From assembly GCA_015499995.1 (NCBI GenBank), contig JADNRV010000187.1, positions 1 to 64,000 of the forward strand: a DNA stretch of 64,000 nucleotides, read 5' to 3'. Source of the stretch: Flammula alnicola. Lineage: Eukaryota > Basidiomycota > Agaricomycetes > Agaricales > Strophariaceae. The translations under genes and the position numbers were made by a program. Below are positions 1 through 10,106 of the stretch, one piece after another. Numbering within the stretch: the first letter of the stretch is position 1; each line of letters begins with the position of its first letter. The notes below the pieces were generated by a model, which saw only the letters and a list, made by a program, of their open reading frames with translations, did not search any database and was not told the origin of the DNA.

Positions 1-43
1 ACGCTTTGAAAATGTCTCAAATTGCTTTCAGATGTCTTTGGTT

Positions 44-340
44 TTTCTTTCAGATGTCTTTGGTCTACTTTAGACTTCTTTGGTTTGGCTTTCAGACTTC
101 TTTAGTTTGGCTTTCAGACTTCTTTGGTCTACTTTAGACCTCTTTGGTTTTGGCTTTCAGATGTCTTGGTCTACTTTAGACCTCTTTGGTTTGGCTTTCA
201 GATGTCTTTGGTCTACTTTAGACCTCTTTGTTTTGGCTTTCAGATGTCTTTGGTCTACTTTAGACCTCTTTGGTTTGGCTTCAGACTTCTTTAGTTTGGC
301 TTTCAGACTTCTTTGGCTACGCTTTACATGTCTTTGGTTT
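44..340. repeat. 42-bp minisatellite with palindromic core
   Basis: A tandem array of a TTT/CTT-rich unit about 42 bp long. The core GGTCTACTTTAGAC recurs at 62, 126, 168, 210 and 252; the last three steps are exactly 42 bp and the first is 64 bp (one unit plus half a unit). Each core is an interrupted palindrome, GTCTA-CTT-TAGAC. Shorter degenerate half-units based on GGCTTTCAGACTTC flank the cores. One frame is open through the array, but only as a repeated peptide, so I do not call a gene. It lies just 5' of the gag remnant, where the retroelement's 5' LTR or leader would be expected. Confidence 0.85.
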
Positions 341-458
341 CACTTTCAAAGCAAGTGGAGTGGCTTTGAGACGTCTTGAGGAAATAGTTACCAAGTCACT
401 TAGATTTCAAAGCTGCCTGAGAATCTTTGAGTCTTTGTAGTCTTTAGAGTCTTTAGAG

Positions 459-1225
459 ATGCCTAAAGAACCCTGGGTTTCTGTGAGGAAAAACTTCATT
501 TTCCTGATGAGCTTAGGCACCTGGGCGGCTTTCCAGACCCAACTCGACGGAGATTTTAAAATCACCAACGACAAGGCCGATGCACTTGAAGAGATCCAAT
601 CTCTTCAACAAGGGAAAATGGGTGTTGATGAATACATCTCATCGTTCAAAATCCTGAAGCAGAGAACCGGAATCACCGACGATGTACCACTCATCAGTTG
701 GTTCCAACTGGGGCTAAACAGAGGCCTCTTGAACGACATCCTGGGCCTTGAAACCCAACCAACGACACTTGTTGGCTGGTTCGACAAAGCCAGGAACAGG
801 GAATCCAATTTCCACATTAAGCAATGACGCATGGCGAGAGTCAGGGGGCAAATCCAAAGCGCAATCGCTAAGCTCCCCTCGCACCAACAGAAACCGAAAC
901 AACGTAGCTTTACGTTTAACCGAAACGCACCCCGCAATCCAAACACCATGGACGTGGACGCAATGACGACCGACCAGCGCAGCGACCTCATGAAGAGAGG
1001 CGCTTGTTTCAACTGCCACCGAACTGGTCATATGGCAAGGGACTGTCCTGAAAAGGGCAAGAGACCCGCCAATAACCAACGGTACGAACCCCGAAAGAAG
1101 AACAGCCGAAGAAGAAATTCTCGTCCGGAAAAGAAGCCCATGCGCACATCAGGGCACTTATCGACGAAATGGAAGAAGACCACCAAGAGGAACTCTTCGA
1201 CGCTCTGGAGAAAGAGGGTTTTTGA
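459..1225 (+). pseudogene. gag remnant with CCHC zinc knuckle
   Basis: Nucleocapsid/capsid-type gag. The frame starting at 459 carries a retrotransposon gag stretch (SLQQGKMGVDEYISSFKIL) and is cut by TGA at 825-827. The same frame resumes and encodes a CCHC zinc knuckle, CFNCHRTGHMARDC, at about 1005-1046. Past about 1100 the typical acidic gag C-terminus (LIDEMEEDHQEELFDALEKE) is found in a different frame, ending at TGA 1223-1225, so there is also a frame change. The N-terminal part of gag is missing. The family assignment is firm; whether the minisatellite replaced the N-terminus or belongs to the element cannot be told here. Confidence 0.85.
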
Positions 1226-4200
1226 CGCGGAGAACTAAATCGATGTTAGTCTCTCCATATTTATCCATTTACTCTGTACTAGTAGCCAAGATCGAGAATA
1301 AGACCATGCTTTTACCTTGTTCTCTCTTGTGCGAAAGTAAAACGGATAAGAAAATCATCGAAACCGAAGCAATGCTAGACTCTGGAGCAGGAGGACTTTT
1401 CATCGACCAACAATTCGCTCGTGAAAACAGGCTCGAGTTGAAAAGGTTACGCAGAAGGATGAAAGTACTCAACGTAGATGGAACTGAGAACAAAACTGGG
1501 CATATTACCCATTTTGTTAAACTCCAACTCGTGATAAATGGACGAACTATGGAAGTCGAATTAATGGTCTCTGGTCTAGGACGACAGAAGATTATACTCG
1601 GATTTCCTTGGCTGGAAAAAGTAAATCCAGACATCGATTGGGAACAGGCAACCTTGACCTGGCGCATCCCAAAAACCAAACTACCAACGAAGGAAGAATA
1701 CCTGAGGGAACCAACAAAACACCCTTTAAAGGCTTTCATCGAAGAAATCCCGGACGAACAGGCAAACGGACAACAGAACTCGGACTGGTCATATGAGGAG
1801 TTTACTCCCATATTGGCTCCTATGGATCTTCCTTACGAGAGTTTCACTCCCGTAATGGAACGAATGGACCTCCCTCTTAATCCCGAAGGATTAACGGAAA
1901 CGGGAACGAACACGAAACCCTCAGACGACCTCGCAGAACTTCTCATCTCTTCCATGAAACTAACGGAAGAAGAAGAAACTTGGATAAATCTGAAAACCAC
2001 GGCATCTCAGACTTTTGCTCTCGCTGACGAAGGGCCAAAGGATGAACGATCTCTGGAAGAAAGAATACTGGCAGAATACCATGAATACCTGGACCTCTTC
2101 GACAAGAAAACGGCAGACCGATTCCCTAAATCACGATCTTGGGACCATAAGATCGAGATGAAACCAGGATTCGAACCAAAGGTTTTTAAAGCATATAACC
2201 TTTCACCGGCAGAAGACGTTGAACTTGGCAAATTCTTGGATGAGAACCTCGGAAAGGGATACCTTCGACCATCGAAATCGCCACAAGGATCTCCATTCTT
2301 CTTTGTTCAAAAGAAAGATGGAAAACTTCGACCTTGCCAAGATTATCGTCACCTGAACGAATGGACGATCAAAAACACTTACCCACTCCCGCTCATATCC
2401 GAACTTATGGACAAACTCAAAGGCGCCAAGTATTTCACTAAACTTGACGTGCGATGGGGATACAACAATGTCCGTATCAAGAAGGGAGACGAATGGAAAG
2501 CGGCCTTTAAAACCAATAAAGGGCTTTTCGAACCTACGGTAATGTTCTTCGGCATGTGCAATTCTCCGGCGACCTTCCAAGCGATGATGGACGACATCTT
2601 TAAAGACATGATGTCCGAAACCCAGATCGAACACTGGATCATCATTTACATGGACGACATTCTTCTATTCTCTAAAAGCAAAGACCGCTTAAGAGAATAC
2701 ACGAAACGGGTACTCCAACGTCTACAGGAAAACGACCTCTATCTGAAGCCTGAAAAGTGCTTCTTTGAGGAGTTGAAACTCGAATACCTCGGCATGATTA
2801 TCGAAGAAGGAAAGATTTCCATGGACCCTTCGAAACTTAGAGGAATCAGCGAATGGCCAATTCCCAAATCGGTAAAACAGGTCCGATCATTCCTCGGATT
2901 TGGTAATTTCTATAGACGCTGAAGAGGCCACGAGCAGCTAGCTGTGAACGGACTACTATTCTCCTTACCTGAGCTATTTTTAGCACTTAGTAAAGCTTAT
3001 ACCGTAGTCTAAATGTTACAAGTCCGGACATTACAATGACAAGGCTACTAAGGACTAGAGGAAACTATGCAAGATAACGAGGAATGCGCAGTCAATTAAA
3101 GACATTATCATTAGTAACTATTGAGATAATAGTCAATACATCTAATAAAGTGTACGGAAATAGGCGCCTTTCAGTAGTATCTTAACCATCCGGCCTATAC
3201 AGAACGAGGCGCGGATCTCTAGATTAAAGAACGGACATCTAGGCACACTACAGGACAGGTCGCGTGACATTGCCGAAGGCATCAAGGACAGTGGAGCAGT
3301 CGGGGTAAAGCAGACGCCCATAGACGTGCCTGTAGCAACGCCGATCAAAGCTCGGATCAAAGGGATACCAAATCGGGAACACATACCATATCGGGTAATA
3401 ACTGGGTACAGGAAGATTTCCGGGGTGCATAACTCGACACAGCGAGATCCCAGATGCACGCCGAGGGTACCAAGATGCCGGGTACAGAGGACGAAGGGTT
3501 ACAACCCTAATCACGAGCATTATCTCAGACAGAACGTGCGTGGATTGCCCGAGCGTCTCCGACGAGATGTAGGCGCGTCTATGCTCCGGTCAGCCTATAG
3601 CCAATGACAGGACAAGATACCAATGAAAACGAAAGGTCACGAGCCTGTATACCACGTGGTCGAGGAGGATTAAGTCTTAGGCGCTTAAGTTAGCCGAACC
3701 GACGATGATCTGAGCTCCCGATCCAACCAAAAAGGCATGATTGAGCGGACGCGCATGGAAACTGTACTCCACAAGGCCGCCGCTCGCGCACAAATGCCCA
3801 TGAAATCTCTATATTCTCGTCATTGCATCTATGTAATAATATATCATCTCAGTAGTATATAAGCAGCCCTGTAACACCGTAGAAAGCAAGCAATTTACCA
3901 CCCACGAGATACAAGCACTTAAGAGTTATATCTTAAGTGTTTCACCTCTAAGTACCAAGTAGCTTCAAAGCGAGAGTCCCATAATATAAAAAGAAACCAA
4001 GTAACAATATAAACGAACTGTTAAGACGAGAACGCATGTCTAAGTGATTCGCCAAGACAAGTAAAGAGAGTTATAAGCCAAGGAACCTGTCTAAGTGACT
4101 TGTTCAAAACCTACCCTTTGTCAAAGGACATCTGGGGACCTGGACTGTAGTGTCAGTAGACAAAGCATCTACGCGCCTCTGGCCATTGTTGAGGGACTGT

Positions 4201-6777
4201 AGTGTCAGCGGATAAGACATCTGCGCGCCTCTTTCCACAAGTATAGTTTTTGAGACAAGTAAAGACAAGTTAAAGGGCATAGAGCCATCTTCTCAATTGG
4301 AGAACAGGACAAAGCGAGATCAGTTAGCAGTTTGTGCATAGAGCACTAGTTTCCGAGTACCAGACCAGAATTTACACAAGTCTATTGGACTTAAAACAAC
4401 CCATTGACTATAAACGCGCCTAAGGCCTTGCTTAAGCCGTTACATAGTTAAACACCTTCTTTTATCGCGCACCTACTATCAGGTATCGATATTATAAAAC
4501 TATTATCCTCCCCTTGGACGAACTAAGTCAACTAAACATTGATTTGGGTGTTTGAGTGTAGTAAAGTAGTTATTAATAGTGAAGCAAGTCGGATTTGATA
4601 GTATCTCTTTAATAGACCTTACAAGTCTATTGAAAGCGACTACTTGATTATCTAGTAGTTCACACACACCCCGCACTAAGCATCTTTAACGCTTCATCAG
4701 AGCATATTCGGAAATAGCTCGAGGCCTTAACGATCTACTAAAAAAGGATAAAACCTTCAATTGGAACACCACCGCTCAGACAGCCTTCGAAAACCTGAAG
4801 AAACGATTCACTGAGGAACCCGTCCTGATCATGCCTGACACCGCGAAACCATTCTATATAGAATGTGATGCCTCTAAGTACGCCTCCGGAGCAGTACTTA
4901 TGCAAGAAGACGTGAATGGCGACAAACACCCTTGCACATTCATTTCGAAGACCTTCAACCCGACGGAACGGAACTACGAGATTTACGACCGCGAATTACT
5001 TGCGATGATCCGCGCACTAGTGGAATGGAGACATTACATTCAAGGATCTCCTCACACTACGACCGTCTATTCTGACCACAAGAATCTGACGTATTTCCGA
5101 AGCGCCCAGAAATTGAACCGACGACAGGCACGATGGTCGCTCTACCTATCCGAATTCGATTTGAAACTTGTGCACCAACCAGGTCACAAGATGATCCAAT
5201 CTGATGCACTGTCTAGACGACCCGACTTTATCCCAGATGAGGATAATGACAACGAAGATGTAACCCTCTTGCCAGAAGGGTTATTTATTAACCTGATCGA
5301 CCTTGAACTCCAGGAGAAGATAGGAAACTTGAAGGACCTGGACACTGAAGCGGCTAAAGCAATAAAACTATTGCTCGACGAGGGACCCGGAAATCTTCGA
5401 CGAGATCTCGAAGATTGGACCACCGAAGAATTGGATGGACGACGACTTCTTTTCTATAAAGGAAAGAACTATATCCCCAACAATCACTTACTACGATGCG
5501 AAATTGTTGAAAGATACCACGATTTACCTGCCGCAGGACACCCGGGGGAACTCGAAACATATAATGCTGTGCGAGAACACTACTGGTGGCCCGGCATGTG
5601 CACCTTCGTAAAAACCTATGTTAAAGGATGCGGAATCTGTCAACAGTTTAAAATCCGCAGAAACCCATCGAACCCGGGACTGATGCCACTGGAAGGGTCT
5701 AAATCACAAAGACCTTGGGCCGAACCAACCATGGACTTTATTACGGGACTACCCCCTATCGAAGGAAAGGACGCAATGTTGGTCGTGGTCGACCATGGTT
5801 CTACTGGGGGGGCAATTACCATCCCTTGCTCGACAAAGACGGATTGGGAAGAAACTGGACAACTCTTAGTCGACAATCTCTTCCGACGCTTCGGACTCCC
5901 TGACAACATATTGTCTGACAGAGGACCCCAATTCGCTGCCAAAGCATTCAGAGAGATGCTTCGACTCCTCGGAATTAAGTCGAAACTCACCACGGCCTAT
6001 CACCCTCAGACAGACGGAGCAACCGAGCGCATGAATCAAGAAATTGAAGCATATATATCCATATACTGCTCTTCCCATCCCGATACTTGGCTCTACTCAG
6101 TCAGCACATTGGAATTCACGTACAATGACAGGAGACACGCAGAACGACAGAGGACCCCATTCGAACTCCAACTCGGATATTCGCCATTGGCTATCCCAAC
6201 TTCCTTCGAAAACACGAAGTTTCCAGCTGTCGAAGAACGTTTGACCAATCTGGCTAAAGACAGAAAGGAAGCACTGGCTGCTCATGACCTTGCCAGAGCA
6301 CGCATGGCCGAACGAAAACGATCGAAATTTGTCCCATTCAGGAAAGGACAAAAGGTCTGGCTCGACTCACGAAACTTGAACACCCGGTACAACAAGAAGA
6401 TGGCCCCTAAACGCAAAGGACCCTTCGAAATCACAGAAGTCCTTGGGCATTTAACCTATCGACTCAAATTACCAAAGCACTGGAAAATACACGACGTTTT
6501 CCACGCTGTCCTCCTCATGCCCTATACTGAGAACGACATCCATGGGCCGAACTTTACCCAACCACCACCTGACCTTATCGATGGAGAAGAAGAGTACGAA
6601 GTCGAAACCATCCTGAACCACAGGAAATCCGGAAGGGGATATCAATATCTCCTAAAATGGAAAGGATATTCAATCTCCGAAGCACAATGGGAACCCGCGA
6701 CCTCACTTGCCAATGCATCACAACTCTTGATCGCATACCAAAAACGCCATCACCTACCACCGTTTCACCAAACATGA
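1222..6777 (+). pseudogene. pol polyprotein, interrupted by an insertion
   Basis: Polyprotein of protease, reverse transcriptase, RNase H, integrase and chromodomain. The 1222-2922 part has the aspartic protease site DSGAG and the RT motifs LDVRWGYNN and YMDD. It ends artificially at TGA 2920-2922, inside the 2921-4688 insertion junction. The same frame resumes at 4693 and runs to 6777: RNase H with the DASKYASG and SDHKNL motifs, the zinc-binding H-H-C-C region of integrase, integrase core residues (MDFITG, LSDRGPQF, the following HPQTDGATE), and a C-terminal chromodomain containing YLLKWKGY. Removing the insertion and one target-site copy leaves the frame continuous at this point. The beginning after gag has no clear ATG before 1243. 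Confidence 0.93.
2921..4688. mobile_element. 1.77-kb non-coding insertion in pol (solo-LTR-like)
   Basis: The pol frame breaks exactly at ACGCT (2916-2920) and resumes after ACGCT (4689-4693). This is a 5-bp target-site duplication of the kind LTR elements make. The inserted DNA has no substantial ORF. Its ends are imperfectly inverted (TGAAGAGGC if the shared T is counted; reverse complement of the right end TAAAGATGC). It has a TATA-like box TATATAAG at about 3855-3862 with AT-rich promoter-like sequence around it. A long solo LTR is the simplest reading; a non-autonomous LTR element is the alternative. If the duplication is only ACGC, the insertion begins with TG at 2920. Confidence 0.75.
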
Positions 6778-7133
6778 ACGCCCTACGAAAAACAGTATCG
6801 ATGATCTCGATGAGATCGAAGAAGGCGAAACCCGAGGACACGTCACCACCTCCTGTCCCATCCATCCCATTCCAACACGCATTGTATGCGCCACCACCTG
6901 TCGCCCAAAATACCCCTATCATCGTAATAGAACCACCACCATGCACCCTCCTGCAACTCGAACAGGAACTCGCTGTGTGGAAAACACACCAAAGAGAAGC
7001 AGAAGAACGAGGGTTGAAACTCGCAGAAAAGATAGCGAAGAGATCGGTGGAAGAAATGAGGCAAGAGATACGAAAAGAGAAAAGGAAAAAGATTATAAAG
7101 AGGGCAAAGTTGTTCTTTGACGCCCCAACTTAG
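6774..7133 (+). CDS. Small coiled-coil ORF overlapping the end of pol
   Basis: A 119-aa ORF whose ATG overlaps the pol stop as ATGA (6774-6777). The N-terminal half is proline-rich and low in complexity. The C-terminal half is highly charged and heptad-like, with alternating Glu/Lys/Arg, and probably forms a coiled coil. I do not recognise a family. The ATGA overlap suggests coupled translation after pol, or that this is the natural continuation of pol in another frame. It is undamaged even though gag and the next ORF carry stops. It could also be a chance ORF, though its composition looks protein-like. Confidence 0.5.
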   Translation: MNALRKTVSMISMRSKKAKPEDTSPPPVPSIPFQHALYAPPPVAQNTPIIVIEPPPCTLLQLEQELAVWKTHQREAEERGLKLAEKIAKRSVEEMRQEIRKEKRKKIIKRAKLFFDAPT

Positions 7134-7199
7134 TATTCATACCAAGTTACCTACACCATTTGTAAAAAACTCGCACTCACTACCTTCCTACTCCCAAAC

Positions 7200-8564
7200 A
7201 TGACTACCACCTCCACTCCCACTTCCTCTGTCCCCACCTCCCCCATCGTAGTATCTAGCTCTTCCAAAAGCATCAAGAGCAACGCCACTGTATTCACCAC
7301 TGGCGTCGTTACTGTCAACCCGCTCTATACATCGAGCCGCACCCTTCCCGGATCATTCACTATTCCCAGAAACCCTACCGCCCCCATTCCAAAGAACTCC
7401 GCCACCCCTGCTCGAGGAAAAGCAGCTTCCGTCACTTTCGCCAAACTAGCCGAAAGCTCCCCTATCGAAGAACCGGTTAAGAATGTCGCTTACGACTCCC
7501 CTGATGCTGAGGCCGTCAGAAGGCACCACGAAAAGATCCAACGAGATGCATTGCTCAAGAAGCAATCTCTCCAGGAAACTTTCCATAATCTCCCAAATTC
7601 CAACCTGTCATCCGCCACCTACCAGAACACCACTGGACTAAAGATGACGCTCGCTCGCCAAACCAAGCGCGCCCCGACCCCAACAAACATCCCTCGACCT
7701 TTGGGACCTCGATCAACTTACGCCCAAGTAGTCGAGACCCGTACTCCTAACAGGAGTAAAGGGAAACTACCCCTCACTGGCAACCAACCGATGACCAGTG
7801 AGATGATCGAAGAAAGACGCCCAGTATCCTATGAGGAATTCATGGAATATCTGAAGAACTCCAACGACCTACAAGAGATTGGCGAACTTTGCAAAGGGGA
7901 CGCCAATCTTCAACATTCCATCATTTTCCTCAACCATGCCAAGGACACCATCCGTAGCCTTGAAGGCCTAGTCAAATATCAGGAAAACATCAGCAGAAAT
8001 ATCTTCAGGAACATGACGGACGCCTTTGATCTAGACAAGAGAATCCACACTCTTGTCAACTATCGACGACACGACAAGAAGAAAATCGACGGACGCATCG
8101 AAAAGAAGAGACCCCTCACAAGTTCTCTACCCATCCGAGAAGTATCCCCTTCTCCTTTCTTATGATCCCCTGAAAGGATCATTGTCCATCCCATCCCTAT
8201 TCCCCAATCTTCCTCTCGACAGCATGCGGTCATGTCTCGACCAATCACTCGATCAACATACGAAGAAAACATCACGGAATTTGGTCCAGATCGATTCCGA
8301 CCAGCTGCAAATCCCAACCAGCTCTATATTTGCTACCGATGCGGCAATCCCAACCATTGGAAGAAGAATTGTCCACAGTACAAATGTACTGGCTGCTGAC
8401 GATTGGCCCCTGGACATTACTCTGGAGAATGTCCACTACGACGCTCCGATTCCCACCCTCGAATCGAAGAACAACCCGATGAGGACGATGGACGATACGA
8501 GGATCACTTAGATGACGCCGGAATCTCCAACACCACAGGAGAACCTTACGGATATGATGGATAA
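7200..8564 (+). pseudogene. Post-pol ORF with two zinc-knuckle motifs (decayed)
   Basis: One reading frame runs from ATG 7200 to TAA 8562-8564, broken only by TGA at 8163-8165 and 8397-8399. The N-terminus is Thr/Ser/Pro-rich; the middle is helical and charged. Close to the C-terminus is a CCHC knuckle, CYRCGNPNHWKKNC (about 8331-8372), then a C-x2-C, the second TGA, and a second knuckle-like half, APGHYSGEC. Without the stops it would be about 454 aa. The position (after integrase, before the LTR) is where env lies in other elements, but the features are nucleic-acid-binding and gag-like. I recall similar proteins in mushroom genomes; this is a recollection, not a search result. Confidence 0.7.
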
Positions 8565-8600
8565 TCGAAATCAGGGATTTCGAAGGTAAAATGGAGGTAA

Positions 8601-9062
8601 TGTTACGAACTCTGCCTCGTTCATCGCACTGACACTTTTCATTTTTCTTACAAACACTTCCTTTCACGCACGCTCCGCCGTGCATCTTTCATTTCTCTTC
8701 TTTCTCCTGTTTCACTCTTATTACTTATGCACCGCATCCTCACCACAACACTTCCTAGTCCCATCCACGCCTCGATCCATTAACTACGTGCTGCATCTTC
8801 GCCTTATTTACCCCTATGCTTACTGAGCGACATAACACATGTCTGCCTCATGGACTATTCCTTATCTTATATAAACACCAGTAGAACTACTATGTTCGTT
8901 AGCTAGTTCTTGAGAATATAACACACATTCTCTACTCGTCTCCGCATCGAACCCCTTCATTCTGCTACGCAGACTCTGAAGGCGCGCACTTAGAGCTTGT
9001 GTCTTGAACCTAAGACTCAGATGTTTGCTATTAACTTAGTATATCGTCCGCCGGTCTTAACA
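8601..9062 (+). repeat. 3' LTR of the chromovirus
   Basis: A 462-bp block beginning TGTTACG and ending CTTAACA, i.e. with the expected TG...CA and inverted TGTTA/TAACA ends. It is directly preceded by a purine-rich tract (AAAATGGAGGTAA, 8588-8600) that fits a plus-strand primer. A TATA box (TATATAAA, about 8868-8875) lies in its second half, as expected for an LTR promoter. The matching 5' LTR is not in the window, so identity between LTRs cannot be used to date the insertion. Confidence 0.75.
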
Positions 9063-9647
9063 ATGCTTTGTTTACATGTGTATAGGTTTTCAAACTCAGT
9101 TAGGTCCTAATTGCGCTACACACATAATTTAACTGCCGAGTTTTCTGCAACTTGTTTGTTTGGCTCTAAGGCTCTCGCCCTGGACTCAAGCTTAACCAAA
9201 CACTACCTTAGGTTGACCTTTCGTCGAGTTTTCTGCAACTTGCTTGGCTCTGTTTGCATTAGGGGTTTTCGTCCTCATCGTGCATTTCTGATTTCTCTCC
9301 CTCTGTGCTGTATGTACTGTGTATATATGTTCCACGTCATTGCAACGTTGGTCATCTTTACTAACACCACCATGCCAGTACCTAGAGGAGAACCATGTCA
9401 CTCATTGTGTCAATGCCAACAAGAGTGCCAACCACTACATCTCCCCACCCTACGGTTTAGCCCTAACTCTAAATCAGATGAGTCACCAAAAACTTGTTAT
9501 CAATGGCGCATTTGCATTCATCTGGACAGGCCACTATTCCACTAATTTTCCGAGTCACTAAGTCACCTTTCTCGCATGACGGTCCTTGGTTTGACCCTGC
9601 CTCAGTAGATGGGAAGAGTAAGGCGAGGTGCCATCACCGACATGTGG

Positions 9648-9960
9648 GCATTTTTGCTAATGCTGCAACAAGCAGCGTGAAATTGTTGAATTTTTTTTTC
9701 CCCCTAAAATGCTTCACTCTCACCATTCACAATAACGTTTCATATGATATGTTGCCTTTCGTCAACACTGCGAGGAGCCAACTGAAGGTTGGTGACAAGC
9801 AGTGTGAAATCGTCCAAACACAACTTTTATTTCAACAACGCTTTATTTTGGTCTTTCTGAAACAATTCTCTATCAATTATTGTATGATGTGCCGCTTTTT
9901 GCCAATGCTGCGAGGAGCCAACCAGAGGTTGGCGATGAGCAGCCTGAAATTGCAGAATAT
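9648..9960. repeat. Three diverged copies of a hairpin repeat
   Basis: Related segments of roughly 35-58 bp begin near 9650, 9757 and 9895. Each has the outline TTTnGnnAAnnCTGCnAnnA...AGCAGnnTGAAAT. The last copy contains a perfect 7-bp stem, GCCAACC-AGA-GGTTGGC; the second has a weaker version; the first lacks the stem. Spacing is about 107 and 138 bp. The copies look like eroded duplicates of a short structured unit. No function is visible. Confidence 0.6.
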
Positions 9961-9975
9961 ATATATACGAGCGCG

Positions 9976-10000
9976 TGACCCGTGCTTCGCACGGGCGTGC
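9976..10000 (-). mobile_element. Helitron-like 3' terminus (minus orientation)
   Basis: On the minus strand the sequence reads as a hairpin CCCGTGC-GAA-GCACGGG followed by TCACGCGCTCG and then T. It is almost the same as the terminus at 12294-12319 (hairpin, then GTCAACGG, then CTAG, then T). The final tetramer is CTCG rather than the canonical CTRR, so this end looks mutated. The body of the element would lie to the right. No Rep/helicase ORF is visible, so only a non-autonomous or relic copy is possible. Confidence 0.45.
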
Positions 10001-10106
10001 CGTTGGCCTCGATGTGGAACGGCAGAGAGATGTGACTTGTTTGTCTGTGAGCAATTGTGACAGGTCTTTGTCTGTCACATGAGAAAGTCCCTCCTCGATT
10101 TATAGT

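Larger units (their letters stand above)
430..9062 (+). mobile_element. Ty3/gypsy chromovirus, 5'-truncated and decayed
   Basis: The order gag - protease - reverse transcriptase - RNase H - integrase - chromodomain - extra ORFs - 3' LTR identifies a Ty3/gypsy chromovirus. The 5' LTR and gag N-terminus are not present in recognisable form; the left boundary is only approximate because the minisatellite adjoins gag. Damage seen: an in-frame TGA in gag (825-827), a frame change in gag near 1100, a 1.77-kb insertion in pol (2921-4688), and TGA stops in the last ORF (8163-8165 and 8397-8399). Apart from the insertion, pol is open throughout, so loss of activity looks fairly recent. Confidence 0.9.
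9063..10106. other. Repeat-bearing spacer, no gene
   Basis: No convincing coding region. ORFs here lack coherent composition and start context. The stretch contains three diverged copies of a hairpin-bearing repeat (9648-9960) and a Helitron-like hairpin near 9978-9995, both listed separately. It includes a homopolymeric T run at about 9691-9699. Confidence 0.6.

Noticed and set aside
44..340. Tandem repeats that could be mistaken for a CRISPR-like array
   Set aside because: Units are contiguous and near identical with no unique spacers, and the genome is eukaryotic.
80..379. ORF through the minisatellite
   Set aside because: The peptide is only a translation of the repeat; no other coding evidence.
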